This document shows positions 25,591 to 34,834 of a stretch of 47,372 nt of DNA, piece by piece. The DNA is from Anaerolineales bacterium. Its GTDB lineage: Bacteria; Chloroflexota; Anaerolineae; Anaerolineales; Villigracilaceae. The translations under genes and the position numbers were made by a program. Below the pieces are notes generated by a model, which saw only the letters and a list, made by a program, of their open reading frames with translations, ran no database searches and had not been told where the DNA came from. The stretch is taken from contig JAEURC010000066.1 of assembly GCA_016789025.1 (NCBI GenBank), positions 1 to 47,372 of the forward strand. Reading direction: 5' to 3'. Within the stretch, counting starts at the first letter, position 1, and every line of letters begins with the position of its first letter.

Positions 25591-26295
25591 TTATTTCTTC
25601 GCCATCGCAGAGATCGCTTGCAAGAGCGCGTTTCCAACCACCTGACCCGATTGCTGGCGATGAGAACTTTGCCCAAGCGGTCCAGCCGCCATCAACGCGC
25701 TGAGACCCGCTTGCAAATTATCCTGTCCTTGATTCTTGGCATTCATGAACGCCATGCCCGCATTGAGCAAGTCACCCGCGTCAATGCCGCTGTCTTGCTG
25801 TCCTTGCGGCTGTTGTGATTGAGTCACCGCGCCGAGAAGCGAGCCGAGCAAGTCCGCGCCGCCGCCGCTTTGTTGTTGCGGAGCAGGTTGACCTCCGCCA
25901 AGAAGCGACTGCACCAACATCATCGCGTTATCTGGGTTGACGGATTTCTGTCCCTGAAATTGTTGCGCGGCTTGGGCGAGTCCCTGCGCGTACACTTGCG
26001 ACGATCCGCTCGTGGCGTGCTGTTGAAGATATTGGCTCGCATGGTTTAACTGTTGCGAAGGCGACGCGCCTTTCTGCTCGCCCATCACTTGCGTGAGCAT
26101 GTTGAACATCTGCACCATGTTGTCGCCATGGTTGCCGTTGTGCGCGTCCGCTTGATTCAACGCTCCCTGATTCGCGGCGAGCGCTTTCGCCGCCACCCCG
26201 AACATCGCAGATAAGTCTGCGCCGCTGTTCGCAGACGATTTCGCCGCGTTACTTGGAACTCGCGCCTTCCGTGTTGCTCCTGATTTTTGTGCCAT
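25591..26295 (-). CDS. Gln/Ala/Gly-rich low-complexity protein
   Basis: A 234-residue protein. The first 25 residues are basic (KSGATRKARVPSNAAKSS), then Ala/Gln/Asn-rich helices, a GGGQPAPQQQSGGGADLLGS linker, and a C-terminal GNALLQAISAMAKK. There is no signal peptide or membrane helix. The middle segments DLLGSLLGAV and DLLNAGMAFMNAK look like repeated short amphipathic helices. I cannot assign a family. ATG at 26295 has AAAGGAA upstream; upstream in-frame codons run into a repeat. Its 3' end and terminator are duplicated 0.7 kb away. Confidence 0.72.
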   Translation of the reverse strand: MAQKSGATRKARVPSNAAKSSANSGADLSAMFGVAAKALAANQGALNQADAHNGNHGDNMVQMFNMLTQVMGEQKGASPSQQLNHASQYLQQHATSGSSQVYAQGLAQAAQQFQGQKSVNPDNAMMLVQSLLGGGQPAPQQQSGGGADLLGSLLGAVTQSQQPQGQQDSGIDAGDLLNAGMAFMNAKNQGQDNLQAGLSALMAAGPLGQSSHRQQSGQVVGNALLQAISAMAKK

Positions 26296-26344
26296 GATAA
26301 TAATTCCTTTCTGTGAATTTATTTTCAAAAGTATATCAGCATTC

Positions 26345-26442
26345 ATGTCATTCTGAGCCGCGCACTTGCTCTTTGCGGTGAAGAATCTCCATGATAATCT
26401 CAAAGACCCTTCAGGACGCGGGGCGTCCCTCAGGGTAACATG
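26345..26442. repeat. Intergenic repeat, family B (copy 1)
   Basis: Begins ATGTCATTCTGAG and ends CCCTCAGGGTAACATG, with internal GAAGAATCTCC and GACCCTTCAGG blocks. A related element, also at an operon boundary, is at 45650-45735 (ATGTCATGCTGAG ... CTCAGGGTGACATG). Confidence 0.7.
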
Positions 26443-27921
26443 CTAAAAGTTTTCCAAACTCATTATCGCATTCTGCAAACGCGACAACACTTTTTCACGC
26501 CCGATGATCTCCATGCTCTCGAACAGCGGTGGGCTGACCTTTTGTCCCGTCACTGCGACGCGCAAAATGCCGAAGACCTGATTCGCATTTAGTCCCGCCG
26601 ACTCGACGTACGCGCGCATCGGCGGCTCGGCGGTTTGATGCGACATATCTGGCAGCGCCGATAAGATCTCGAAACATTTTGTAGCGATCTCAGCGGATTG
26701 CTTCGCATCGAGTCCTTTGGCGATCAATTCATCTGGATTCGGCGATACTTCGTCTTTGAAGAAGAAACTCGCAAACGCGAGACAATCATCCAATGTGACG
26801 AGTCGCTCGCGGATGAGCGGCGTGATCTTCATCAACGCTTCATCCTCGACGGGTAAGCCTGCCGCGACAAAATACGGCTTTATCCGCGCTGACAGGTCTT
26901 CGGTCGTCAACAATCGGATGTGAGTCCCATTGAAGTGATCCAGTTTTTGAAAGTTGATCGCCGCGGGCGAGGGAGTCAACGTGTCAATGCTGAATCGCTC
27001 GATCATCTGGTCGAGAGACATCACATCGTCGTCGGCGACGCCCCATCCCATCAACGCGATCCAATTGAGGACGCCTTCAGGTGTGTAGCCTAGTCCTTTG
27101 AAATCATCCACAAAAATAGAATGACCGTCTTTCATCGCTTCGGCAGATTCGCGCTTGCTCATCTTCCCTTTGCCGCTCGGCTTGAGGAACACTGAAAGAT
27201 GAATCCACACGGGTTCATCCCACCCAAACGCGCGGACAATGTTCACGTGAAGCGGAAACGACGGCAGCCACTCGGAGCCGCGCAAAACGTGCGTGATCTC
27301 CATTTCGTGGTCGTCTACCATTGCGGCGAGATGATACGTGGGCAATCCATCGGATTTCAAGATAACCGAATCATCGAGATATTTATTTTCGGTCACGATG
27401 TCACCGCGTAAGTGATCGTGTGCGGTCGTGGAACCATCGTGCAGCATCTTGAATCGAATCACGTATTTTTCGCCACTGGCAATACGCTTCGCGGCATCGC
27501 TTGGGTCGAGCGCGCGACACAATCCATCGTAGCGAACACGATCCACCTTCCGCGCCTCCTGCTCCTTGCGCGATTGTTCGAGGCGTTCAGGAGAGCAGAA
27601 ACAAGGGTAGGCGAATCCTTTTTGCACGAATTCATTCGCTCGTTGTTGATAGAGGTCGCGCCGCTCGGTTTGGCGATACGGTCCGAAGGTCCCGCCGTGA
27701 AGCGGGCTTTCGTCGGGAGTGATGCCAAGCCAATCGAGACTGCGCATGATCTCTTCTTCCGAACCTTCGACAAATCGCTTTTGGTCAGTATCTTCGAGAC
27801 GCAAAATAAATTGTCCGCCCGTTTTACGCGCGAGCAAATAATCGAAGAGCGCGGTGCGCGCGCTTCCGAGGTGAAATCTCCCTGTTGGCGATGGCGCCAT
27901 GCGTGTGCGTGCTGGTTTCAA
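26443..27921 (-). CDS. gltX: Glutamyl-tRNA synthetase
   Basis: A 492-residue class I synthetase of usual length that attaches glutamate to tRNA-Glu. Seen: TRMAPSPTGRFHLGSARTA (HIGH-type motif, here HLGS), the ISRLEDTD-like ILRLEDTDQKR, the GluRS segment DGLPTYHLAAMVDDHEM and the KMSKS-type motif GKMSKRE near residue 253. The start is a TTG at 27921 with GGAGG six bases upstream; starting at the ATG of residue 8 would remove the conserved R before APSPTG's motif. It is last in the mre-min-rod cluster, behind a palindrome that may reduce read-through. Confidence 0.95.
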   Translation of the reverse strand: MKPARTRMAPSPTGRFHLGSARTALFDYLLARKTGGQFILRLEDTDQKRFVEGSEEEIMRSLDWLGITPDESPLHGGTFGPYRQTERRDLYQQRANEFVQKGFAYPCFCSPERLEQSRKEQEARKVDRVRYDGLCRALDPSDAAKRIASGEKYVIRFKMLHDGSTTAHDHLRGDIVTENKYLDDSVILKSDGLPTYHLAAMVDDHEMEITHVLRGSEWLPSFPLHVNIVRAFGWDEPVWIHLSVFLKPSGKGKMSKRESAEAMKDGHSIFVDDFKGLGYTPEGVLNWIALMGWGVADDDVMSLDQMIERFSIDTLTPSPAAINFQKLDHFNGTHIRLLTTEDLSARIKPYFVAAGLPVEDEALMKITPLIRERLVTLDDCLAFASFFFKDEVSPNPDELIAKGLDAKQSAEIATKCFEILSALPDMSHQTAEPPMRAYVESAGLNANQVFGILRVAVTGQKVSPPLFESMEIIGREKVLSRLQNAIMSLENF

Positions 27922-27953
27922 AATAATCCTCCAAAACTACCCCCCCACCCCAG

Positions 27954-27997
27954 CCCTCCCCCAAATCCGACTGAAGTTCGTCGGATTTGGGGGAGGG
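27954..27997. repeat. Perfect 18-bp inverted repeat between rodA and gltX
   Basis: CCCTCCCCCAAATCCGAC and its exact complement surround an 8-base loop. It has no T run. It could be a dispersed palindromic repeat, a transcript-stabilising hairpin or a weak terminator after rodA. Confidence 0.75.
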
Positions 27998-28021
27998 CGC
28001 CGAAGGCGGGAGGGGTAAAAA

Positions 28022-29149
28022 TCAAAATTCCAATTGCCTGAACCGCATGGCAACACTTTCTACAAGCCCGATGCCGAGCATCAATGAGGTGAGACCGCTA
28101 CCGCCGTAACTGATGAACGGAAGCGGCAAACCCGAGACTGGCACGATGTTCAAGTTTACACCAATGTTGACCATGCCTTGAAAAAAGATCAATGCCGCAA
28201 CGCCATACGCGATACACATTCCTGCCACGTCGCGCGCTTTCTGCGCGGCGCGTAAACACCGCCAAACGACGAGCATGATGATGACAATGACCAGCATTGA
28301 ACCGGCAAAACCAAACTCTTCCGAGATCGCGGAGAAAATAAAATCGGTATGACGCACTTTCAAGAAGCGGAGCTGGGTCTGCGTGCCGTGGCCATAGCCC
28401 TGGCCGGTCACACCGCCCGAGCCGATGGCAATGAGCGCTTGTTGCACGTTATAGGTTGCGCCGAAGGTAGCGTCTTCTTCAGGGAGGATAAAGTTCGCGA
28501 TGCGATCCTGCTGATATTCCTGCAAGAATGGAATGCGGATTCCCGCAGCAGTCAAACCAACAATGGCGATGAAGGAGATCGCTCCAACCGCGCCGATCAA
28601 AATGACATGCTTCACTTCCATGCCATTGAGCCATAACAGCGCGCCAAGAATGACGCTGAGCACCACAACGTTGCTGAGATTCGGCTGAAGCAAAATCAAC
28701 CCAATGATGCCAGACGCCCAAGCCACCGCGCCGATTAGCCAACGCAGATCGCGCGGTTGACTTTGAGTTGCTTGAAAGTATCGCGCCAGCACAAGGATCG
28801 CCACGATCTTGGCAAACTCTGTCGGTTGAAGGAATAACACGCCCACCTGGAACCAACGCTGCGCGCCAAATGCGGTTTGACCAAAACCAGTCAGGGTGAC
28901 GAGAAACAGAAAAATAACGAGATACATGGGGCGATAAAGCGCCATCCAATAGCGGTAGTCGATCGCGGCAACAATAAAAATCAGAACCAAACCAGCAAGA
29001 GCAAAATAAATCTGGCGGTTAATGAGCGGAAGCAACACTTCGTTTCCTGCCACTGCGGAACGAATCATTGTAGTGCCGAACGCAGTGGCAAGCACCACTG
29101 TGCCCAACAGCCAGAAGTCAAAGTATCGCCATGAAATGTTTTTTAACAT
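28022..29149 (-). CDS. rodA: RodA/FtsW-family peptidoglycan glycosyltransferase
   Basis: A 375-residue SEDS-family membrane protein with about ten hydrophobic segments. RodA polymerises lipid II into glycan strands during cell elongation together with PBP2. Seen: GAQRWFQVGVLFLQPTEFAK, the SEDS signature, and the C-terminal NIVPVSGLPLPFISYGGSG. Its place in a cluster with mreBCD and a PBP2 gene argues for RodA rather than FtsW. It lies 66 bases after minE, with a hairpin between them. Confidence 0.92.
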   Translation of the reverse strand: MLKNISWRYFDFWLLGTVVLATAFGTTMIRSAVAGNEVLLPLINRQIYFALAGLVLIFIVAAIDYRYWMALYRPMYLVIFLFLVTLTGFGQTAFGAQRWFQVGVLFLQPTEFAKIVAILVLARYFQATQSQPRDLRWLIGAVAWASGIIGLILLQPNLSNVVVLSVILGALLWLNGMEVKHVILIGAVGAISFIAIVGLTAAGIRIPFLQEYQQDRIANFILPEEDATFGATYNVQQALIAIGSGGVTGQGYGHGTQTQLRFLKVRHTDFIFSAISEEFGFAGSMLVIVIIMLVVWRCLRAAQKARDVAGMCIAYGVAALIFFQGMVNIGVNLNIVPVSGLPLPFISYGGSGLTSLMLGIGLVESVAMRFRQLEF

Positions 29150-29177
29150 GATGGGAGGTCTTGCAAATTACTATCCT

Positions 29178-29208
29178 GTTCATACGGCAGTTCAACTGCC
29201 GTATGAAC
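29178..29208. repeat. Hairpin between minE and rodA
   Basis: GTTCATACGGCAG pairs exactly with CTGCCGTATGAAC around TTCAA. No T run follows, so it may be an mRNA stability or processing element rather than a terminator. Confidence 0.6.
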
Positions 29209-29215
29209 CAACCAG

Positions 29216-29485
29216 CTATTTCGTCTTTCTTGACTTTCGACGCGCGGCTTTGAGTGGAATATCTGCCACCAAACGTTGCGAACGTCCGTCGTGTTCCACA
29301 TCAATCTGCACTGCTTTCGCGTCGATCGCAACGTGGCGGCTGATCGTGGCGATCAAATCATCTCGAAGCGAATCCAGCTCGGCGGGCGTTAGATCCGTGC
29401 GGTCGTGGATCAGAACAAGTTGCAGGCGTTCTTTCGCGCTGTCGGCGCTGGCTTTTTTTCCAAAAATTCTGTCAAAGAATCCCAT
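29216..29485 (-). CDS. minE: Cell division topological specificity factor MinE
   Basis: An 89-residue protein. The N-terminal MGFFDRIFGKK is the membrane-targeting amphipathic helix, followed by the MinD-stimulating segment AKERLQLVLIHDRTDLTP and the C-terminal dimerisation domain (VQIDVEHDGRSQRLVADIPL). MinE drives MinCD oscillation and keeps the division inhibitor away from midcell. The start ATG at 29485 overlaps by a few bases of context with the minD stop (29487), so they are translationally linked. Confidence 0.95.
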   Translation of the reverse strand: MGFFDRIFGKKASADSAKERLQLVLIHDRTDLTPAELDSLRDDLIATISRHVAIDAKAVQIDVEHDGRSQRLVADIPLKAARRKSRKTK

Positions 29486-29486
29486 G

Positions 29487-30284
29487 TTACTTCCTCCCTG
29501 CCAGCCGCTGAATGCGGTCCCATAAACTACCCTGCGCGTCAAGATCGAGGAACGGAACAGTTTCACCCTTCAATCGTTTCGCAATATTGCGAAATGCCTG
29601 CCCCGCCCGACTCTTCGCATCGTACGCAACCGGCGCGCCGCGATTCGAAGCGATGACTACGTTTTCATCCTCCGGCACGATCCCGATCAATTCAACCGCG
29701 AGCAAATCGAGCACATCTTCGGGAGAGAGCATATCTTTGCTTTTGACGAGCGTGGGATTCAAACGATTCAGGATGAGGGACGCCGGTCCTTTCTCTTCCG
29801 ACTCGAGAATGCCGATGACTCGATCCGCATCGCGCACCGCGCTGACCTCGGGATTGGTCACCACAAGGACACGATCGGCGGCGGCGATGGCGTTTCGAAA
29901 TCCACGCTCGATGCCGGCGGGCGAATCAATTAATACAAAATCAAAATCAGACCGCAACTCTTTCGCCACTCGTATCATATCGCTGGCTGAAACGGCATTC
30001 TTGTCGCGCGTCTGCGCAGCGGGAATGAGATACAGGTCGGGTAATTTTTTATCGCGGATCATCGCCTGCTTTAAACGACAACGACCTTCAACTACATCCA
30101 CCAAATCGTAGACGATACGATTTTCCAAGCCGAGGATCACATCCAGGTTGCGCAAGCCGATATCGCCGTCGATGCAAACCACTTTCGATTTCTCGGCGGC
30201 AAGCGCGACGGCAAGGTTGGCGGTGGCGGTAGTTTTCCCGACCCCGCCTTTTCCAGATGTGAGCGTAATGACTTTTGCAGGCAT
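29487..30284 (-). CDS. minD: Septum site-determining ATPase MinD
   Basis: A 265-residue ParA/MinD ATPase. Deviant Walker A KGGVGKTT at residues 11-18, CIDGDIGLRNLDVILG (switch region), and DFVLIDSPAGIERGF (Walker B/switch II). The C-terminal membrane-targeting helix is present in the LWDRIQRLAGRK end. MinD binds membrane with ATP, recruits MinC and is released by MinE. Between minC (16 bases) and minE (overlapping). Confidence 0.96.
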   Translation of the reverse strand: MPAKVITLTSGKGGVGKTTATANLAVALAAEKSKVVCIDGDIGLRNLDVILGLENRIVYDLVDVVEGRCRLKQAMIRDKKLPDLYLIPAAQTRDKNAVSASDMIRVAKELRSDFDFVLIDSPAGIERGFRNAIAAADRVLVVTNPEVSAVRDADRVIGILESEEKGPASLILNRLNPTLVKSKDMLSPEDVLDLLAVELIGIVPEDENVVIASNRGAPVAYDAKSRAGQAFRNIAKRLKGETVPFLDLDAQGSLWDRIQRLAGRK

Positions 30285-30300
30285 GTAGTTTTCCTATGGC

Positions 30301-30984
30301 TTACTTTGCAGACCAAAGTTCAGCGTAAATTTTTCCATCTTGATGGATGCGCGCCATTTCAGGCTGTGGATTTTCCTTCGATTCCAACACGGTCATGGCT
30401 TCGCCGGCAATGCGCAATTGAGTTGCCGAAAGGTCAAGGGCGCAGATCGCCGAGGCGGCATTCCCCTTCACCCCCGCATGAACCGTGCCTCGCAGGCGGC
30501 CCCAGATGATGACGCTTCCTTCGGCGAGGATCTCCGCCCCGGGATTTACATCGCCCAACACAACTACGTGACCGGGAAATTCGATGCGCGTGCCGGAGCG
30601 CAGTGTGCGGTTTAAAAATAAAGCCGATTCTTCGCCAAGGTCAGCCACGGAAAATTGACGCGCCTCATCCGGTCTTGGTTTGGAGATGCGCGTGGCAAGC
30701 CCAAGGAGTTGGGCTGTCTTTTCTGTAGTCGGCGATTCGCTGATCACCGCCCAGAGAAAGATGCCCCGCTCAGAAAGTTGGTCGCGCAATTCCGCAAGAT
30801 CGTCCACACGCAAGGCTTGCGTTGCGACATCCAACGCAAGGCGCGCGCCATGAAAGAACGCGGGTTGGGAATCCACCTGTGTCAGTAACGCGGAGCGCTG
30901 TTGCTCCCATGGCGCGTCATCGATCGAGACGAGCAATCCGTCTCGTATGCCTTTGATTTGAAGAAGCGATTTGGTGTCTTCCAT
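30301..30984 (-). CDS. minC: Septum site-determining protein MinC
   Basis: A 227-residue protein. The C-terminal beta-helix domain shows GDVNPGAEILAEGSVIIWG and GTVHAGVKGNAASAICA, diagnostic for MinC, ending with ATQLRIAGEAM. The N-terminal domain (ALDVATQALRVDDLAELRD) blocks FtsZ assembly and is more divergent. I start at ATG 30984 (MEDTKSLLQIKG); the frame is open upstream but has no better ribosome binding site. It follows mrdA after 46 bases in the same direction. Confidence 0.93.
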   Translation of the reverse strand: MEDTKSLLQIKGIRDGLLVSIDDAPWEQQRSALLTQVDSQPAFFHGARLALDVATQALRVDDLAELRDQLSERGIFLWAVISESPTTEKTAQLLGLATRISKPRPDEARQFSVADLGEESALFLNRTLRSGTRIEFPGHVVVLGDVNPGAEILAEGSVIIWGRLRGTVHAGVKGNAASAICALDLSATQLRIAGEAMTVLESKENPQPEMARIHQDGKIYAELWSAK

Positions 30985-31030
30985 GCGCGGTAACGATTGC
31001 GAAATTATAGCATGAGTGCCCGTTGAAATT

Positions 31031-33307
31031 TTAATCGCCTTGCGCAAGATCGATGGCTTTGAGTTCAAAATACGCCTGCATCACGCGCGCCACGATCGGG
31101 GCGGCAACCGAACCGCCTTCGCCGCCGTTATAGGCAAATGCCAGGACAATGATCTCGGGGTCGTCGAATGGCGCGTAGGAAAGCGTCCATGCGTGCGTGG
31201 GCCACCTCCCAAAGCGGCATTTGTCTGCCTCGCGCGCGATATCGTCGCAGTATTCTGCCGTACCGGTTTTACCCGCCACTGCAATCGGGATCGGATAGAA
31301 CTCTGTAAACACCTGGTGCAATGTGCCAAGAGGGTCTTCGGTCACCGACATGCGTGTGCCGGTACGAACCGCATCGATGGTGGAGGGCAGAATCGTTTTT
31401 GTATTTCCGGTAAGATCGCAGTACCCCGCCTCGCAACTCCATTCATTGATGATCGGCTCCACGGTTGCGTCCCACTTCATATTCGGTGTGAATGGCGAGA
31501 TTTGGTAACTCCCGGCGGGCGGCAGGGGGAAAATTTTTGTTTCATCCGCCACATCCACCCACACAACGCGCTCACGGCCTTCCGAATCTGTGGTCGTCCG
31601 TTGTTCGTAAATGTAGAAAGTTTCCGGGTCGAACCACAACGGCACAACATGACCTTCCCCATCCTGCACCTCGCGGATGATCGTGGGTTGCATCAGCTTG
31701 CCGCGGTTGGCGATCATTGCCCCAGACATCAAAACCTGCAACGGAGTTCCCAGCACATATCCCTGCCCCACACTGGCGATATAGGTATCGCCTGTGGACC
31801 AGTTTTCCCCGGTGTTGATGCGTTTCCACTGCGGGGATGGGACGAGTCCGTCTTCCTCGCCGGGAAGTTGGATACCGGAGCGGGCGCCGTATCCCAACGC
31901 CCGGGCGTATTCGCCCAGGCGGAAGATTCCGAGTCCCTCTTCGATCTCGCTTTCAAACCCTCCGCCGAGTTTATAAAAGCATACATTACTCGAATAGGCG
32001 ATGCACCGGAAAAAATCGAGGGAACCGAACCCGGCTTCGTTGATCACGCCGTTGCGTTCATAGATCCAATCTACAAACGGACGGGAATTGCGCTCGGTGC
32101 ACGGGTCGGTAGGACGAAACCGCTCGCACAACAACAACCGTCCGGGTGTTTCAACGATCTGACCCACCCTAATGACGCCTTCATTCATGGCTCCCGTGGC
32201 GGTGGAAAGTTTGAACGTGGAACCCGGCGCCAACTCGGCAGAGATGGCATTATTCACAAGGGGGTGGCGCGGATCTTGCGCCAACTGCTCGTAGTAATAG
32301 CCCGGTATAAAGCGGGCGAAGCGGTTGTTCTCGTAGGTGGGGTACGAAACCATGGCAAGAATTTCGCCGGTCTTCGGGTTCATGGCAATCACCACTCCGC
32401 TGGAAATGACTCGGCTTGCTTCCAAACGCGTGTTCCAAAAATTGATCTCATCGATCAGCGATGCTTCGGCAACCTTTTGCAGACGCGTGTCGATGGTCAG
32501 GGTTACATTGTATCCGGGCGTGGGAGGGATGGGAGGCTCGAGGTTTCGCAATTCTTCGCCAGCCACATCTTCTTGAATCACGCGCAACCCGTTTTTCCCA
32601 AGCAGGATGTCGTCCATGGATGTTTCGACGCCGGCGTAACCGATCTTATCGCGGTTGGCTACAAATCCGCGCGCCTCATACGCTGTTTGAAATGCGGCAG
32701 AGATCGGACCGAGGAAACCGACGACATTGGCGGTCAATGAACCCGTCGGGTAATCTCGCACCGGTTCGATCTCCAACGAAACGCCGGGCCAATCGACCGA
32801 ACGTTCGCGTACGATACGCGCAAGTTCCTCCCCGATGTTGCAACTGATCTTGACCGGCACAAACGGCGCGATGGAATCGCCCAGCGCAACCATGTCTGCA
32901 ATACTTGGTCCCGGCACACACGCGGAGAACAACTTGGCATTTTCCAACGATTCGTCGGTAACAGGACCGCCCGCCGGCACGCCGGTGAGTTCGGAAACCT
33001 CGCGATAAATTCTCTGAATGTCCCCTTCATCGTCCGGCAAGCCTGCCGGGGTGATGATCACGTTGTACGAAGCGATATTACGCGCCAAGATATAGCCGTT
33101 GCGATCATAGATGATTCCACGCTGTGCCGGCACGCTGACTTCAGCAACATAATTTTCAACCGCCTGATCAAGCCATTCCTGTCCGCTAAAAATTTGCAGA
33201 GACACAAGCCGTACGATGATCGTGATAACGACGAAAGCGATCGCGCCGTAGACGAGCCATAACCGCCAGGATTGCACTTGGAATTTATTATCAGATTGAT
33301 TACTCAT
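31031..33307 (-). CDS. mrdA: Penicillin-binding protein 2 (elongation transpeptidase)
   Basis: A 758-residue class B PBP, longer than E. coli PBP2 (about 630). One N-terminal membrane segment (WLVYGAIAFVVITIIVRLV), the PBP dimerisation domain with QRGIIYDRNGYILARN, then the transpeptidase: SxxK in PGSTFKLSTA near residue 362, SxN in AYSSNVCFYK near 438 and KTG in VAGKTGTAEY near 680. It cross-links peptidoglycan on the outer face during elongation, with RodA. Its start overlaps the mreD stop by four bases. Extra length lies within the transpeptidase region (about 560-660). Confidence 0.93.
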   Translation of the reverse strand: MSNQSDNKFQVQSWRLWLVYGAIAFVVITIIVRLVSLQIFSGQEWLDQAVENYVAEVSVPAQRGIIYDRNGYILARNIASYNVIITPAGLPDDEGDIQRIYREVSELTGVPAGGPVTDESLENAKLFSACVPGPSIADMVALGDSIAPFVPVKISCNIGEELARIVRERSVDWPGVSLEIEPVRDYPTGSLTANVVGFLGPISAAFQTAYEARGFVANRDKIGYAGVETSMDDILLGKNGLRVIQEDVAGEELRNLEPPIPPTPGYNVTLTIDTRLQKVAEASLIDEINFWNTRLEASRVISSGVVIAMNPKTGEILAMVSYPTYENNRFARFIPGYYYEQLAQDPRHPLVNNAISAELAPGSTFKLSTATGAMNEGVIRVGQIVETPGRLLLCERFRPTDPCTERNSRPFVDWIYERNGVINEAGFGSLDFFRCIAYSSNVCFYKLGGGFESEIEEGLGIFRLGEYARALGYGARSGIQLPGEEDGLVPSPQWKRINTGENWSTGDTYIASVGQGYVLGTPLQVLMSGAMIANRGKLMQPTIIREVQDGEGHVVPLWFDPETFYIYEQRTTTDSEGRERVVWVDVADETKIFPLPPAGSYQISPFTPNMKWDATVEPIINEWSCEAGYCDLTGNTKTILPSTIDAVRTGTRMSVTEDPLGTLHQVFTEFYPIPIAVAGKTGTAEYCDDIAREADKCRFGRWPTHAWTLSYAPFDDPEIIVLAFAYNGGEGGSVAAPIVARVMQAYFELKAIDLAQGD

Positions 33308-33804
33308 TCAAACTCCGGAGTGGGATACATCCAATGAGCGAGATCGCGCATTACCGCATATACAGGAACAGCAAGGAGCATATTCAATAGAATGCTCGGT
33401 AGTGTCAACAACCCCAAAGTCTCGACAATGGGTAATGCTGTGCCGTTCAGGCGCAAAGCCCCTAACGAGAAAATGTGTAAAATCAACGTTCCAATAAAGG
33501 TTATTCCGAACATCGCCAACAACGGAGCCTGCCACACACGACGCTGGAGGAGTCGCGCCATGATTACAACAAGCAGATACGTGGCTAGCGGAACAAGCAT
33601 GGGAATTCCTGAAACAAACCCAATCATCAACCCCGCCAAGATTGCCCAATGCCAGGCTGTATCCACGCCTTCCTGCAACGCCCACGCCGCAAGGATCACC
33701 AGCGGCAGATCGGCATTGCCCGACAATAACGGAATGCGGCTCACAATGGACGATTGCAGGACAACCGCCAAAAAGATAACAGGAATCGCAAGAAGGTCGC
33801 GCAT
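33304..33804 (-). CDS. mreD: Rod shape-determining protein MreD
   Basis: A 166-residue hydrophobic protein with five or so membrane segments, weakly conserved in sequence as is usual for MreD. The call rests on size, topology (PVIFLAVVLQSSIVSRIPLL at the start) and position between mreC and mrdA. It starts 2 bases after the mreC stop and overlaps mrdA by four bases. Confidence 0.85.
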   Translation of the reverse strand: MRDLLAIPVIFLAVVLQSSIVSRIPLLSGNADLPLVILAAWALQEGVDTAWHWAILAGLMIGFVSGIPMLVPLATYLLVVIMARLLQRRVWQAPLLAMFGITFIGTLILHIFSLGALRLNGTALPIVETLGLLTLPSILLNMLLAVPVYAVMRDLAHWMYPTPEFE

Positions 33805-33806
33805 GG

Positions 33807-34646
33807 TTACGGGGTTGGGAAAAGTGGACCGATATCCACCGGGGTAAAGTTCACGATCACTAAAATAATTTGAAGGCGGTTAAAATCCACAACCGGCTGC
33901 ACCGTGGCTTGTTGAAATAAATCAAAATCGCGGGCGCGAATGTTGACGACCTGCCCGACGATCAAGTCCGGAGGGTATCCGCCTCCCAGCCCCGAGGTCA
34001 GGACGAGATCGCCCGCTTCTACATTTGTTTCCTGCGGAATCAATTCCAATTCGAGGTCGCCGGTAACCGAACCGACAAGAGAAGCGTCGGTCTGCGCGTT
34101 TTCCAATCGCACATTCACATTCGAGGCCGGGTCGGTGATCAACTGCACGCGCGCCGCATCGGCGATCACCGCATCCACGCGACCAACCAGCCCCTGGTCG
34201 GTGACCACCGGCATGCCGCGCAGGATGCCATCATTCGAGCCGCGGTTAATGATCACATAATGCAAAAACGGACTCGGGTCGCGCCCAATCACCTCGGCGG
34301 CTTTGTAAGTGTTGTCCGGGTTAGCGCGCGAGAAATCGACCAGCGCCGCAAGAATCTCAGTCTCGCCAACCCGTTGTTGAAGTTGGATCACCTGCGCTTG
34401 TAGTTCAGAAACTTCCGCTTCGAGTTCCGCGTTACGCTGGCGCAAAGAGGCAACATCGCGCGGCGCGGTCAAAAACTCCTGCACGGCGATAAAACGAGAG
34501 GAGAGCCACGTCTGCAAATTAACCAGCGACCCTGTGAACACATTCGACGCGGAACTGAAATACCCCCCCAGCGCAAGCGCAATCACCCCGCCCATGACCA
34601 GAAAAATGATCGTCGTTTGAAGCGCGCGCGAAAAATTGTTTCTCAT
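33807..34646 (-). CDS. mreC: Cell shape-determining protein MreC
   Basis: A 279-residue protein with one N-terminal membrane segment, a coiled coil (ASLRQRNAELEAEVSELQAQ), and the beta-barrel domain containing VIGRDPSPFLHYVIINRGS and GMPVVTDQGLVGRV, typical of MreC. It links cytoplasmic MreB with the extracytoplasmic synthases. Upstream, a 190-base gap with a MITE-like element separates it from mreB. Confidence 0.94.
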   Translation of the reverse strand: MRNNFSRALQTTIIFLVMGGVIALALGGYFSSASNVFTGSLVNLQTWLSSRFIAVQEFLTAPRDVASLRQRNAELEAEVSELQAQVIQLQQRVGETEILAALVDFSRANPDNTYKAAEVIGRDPSPFLHYVIINRGSNDGILRGMPVVTDQGLVGRVDAVIADAARVQLITDPASNVNVRLENAQTDASLVGSVTGDLELELIPQETNVEAGDLVLTSGLGGGYPPDLIVGQVVNIRARDFDLFQQATVQPVVDFNRLQIILVIVNFTPVDIGPLFPTP

Positions 34647-34656
34647 TTTATATATT

Positions 34657-34785
34657 AGACCTTATCGGGAATTAAATCGGGACGCTGATTCACGCAGAAG
34701 ACGCAGATTTTCTTTTCTTGAATCAGCGAAAATCAGCGTTTTTCAGCGTCCAAAAAATAACTTTCGCTTATTACCGATAAAGTCT
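34657..34785. repeat. MITE-like palindromic element between mreB and mreC
   Basis: Imperfect terminal inverted repeats, AGACCTTATCGGGAATTAA at 34657 and TTATTACCGATAAAGTCT ending at 34785, enclose a second inverted pair (GACGCTGATT... and ...TTTTCAGCGTC). About 129 bases, no ORF. It sits within the mre operon. Confidence 0.6.
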
Positions 34786-34834
34786 ATTCAATAAACTCGA
34801 AATGCCTATCTTCTACGATAAAAATTTTCACACG

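Noticed and set aside
31016..32740. 574-codon plus-strand reading frame
   Set aside because: It lies opposite mrdA, whose PBP motifs are clear; the translated protein has no recognisable domain and is a shadow of high-GC codon bias.
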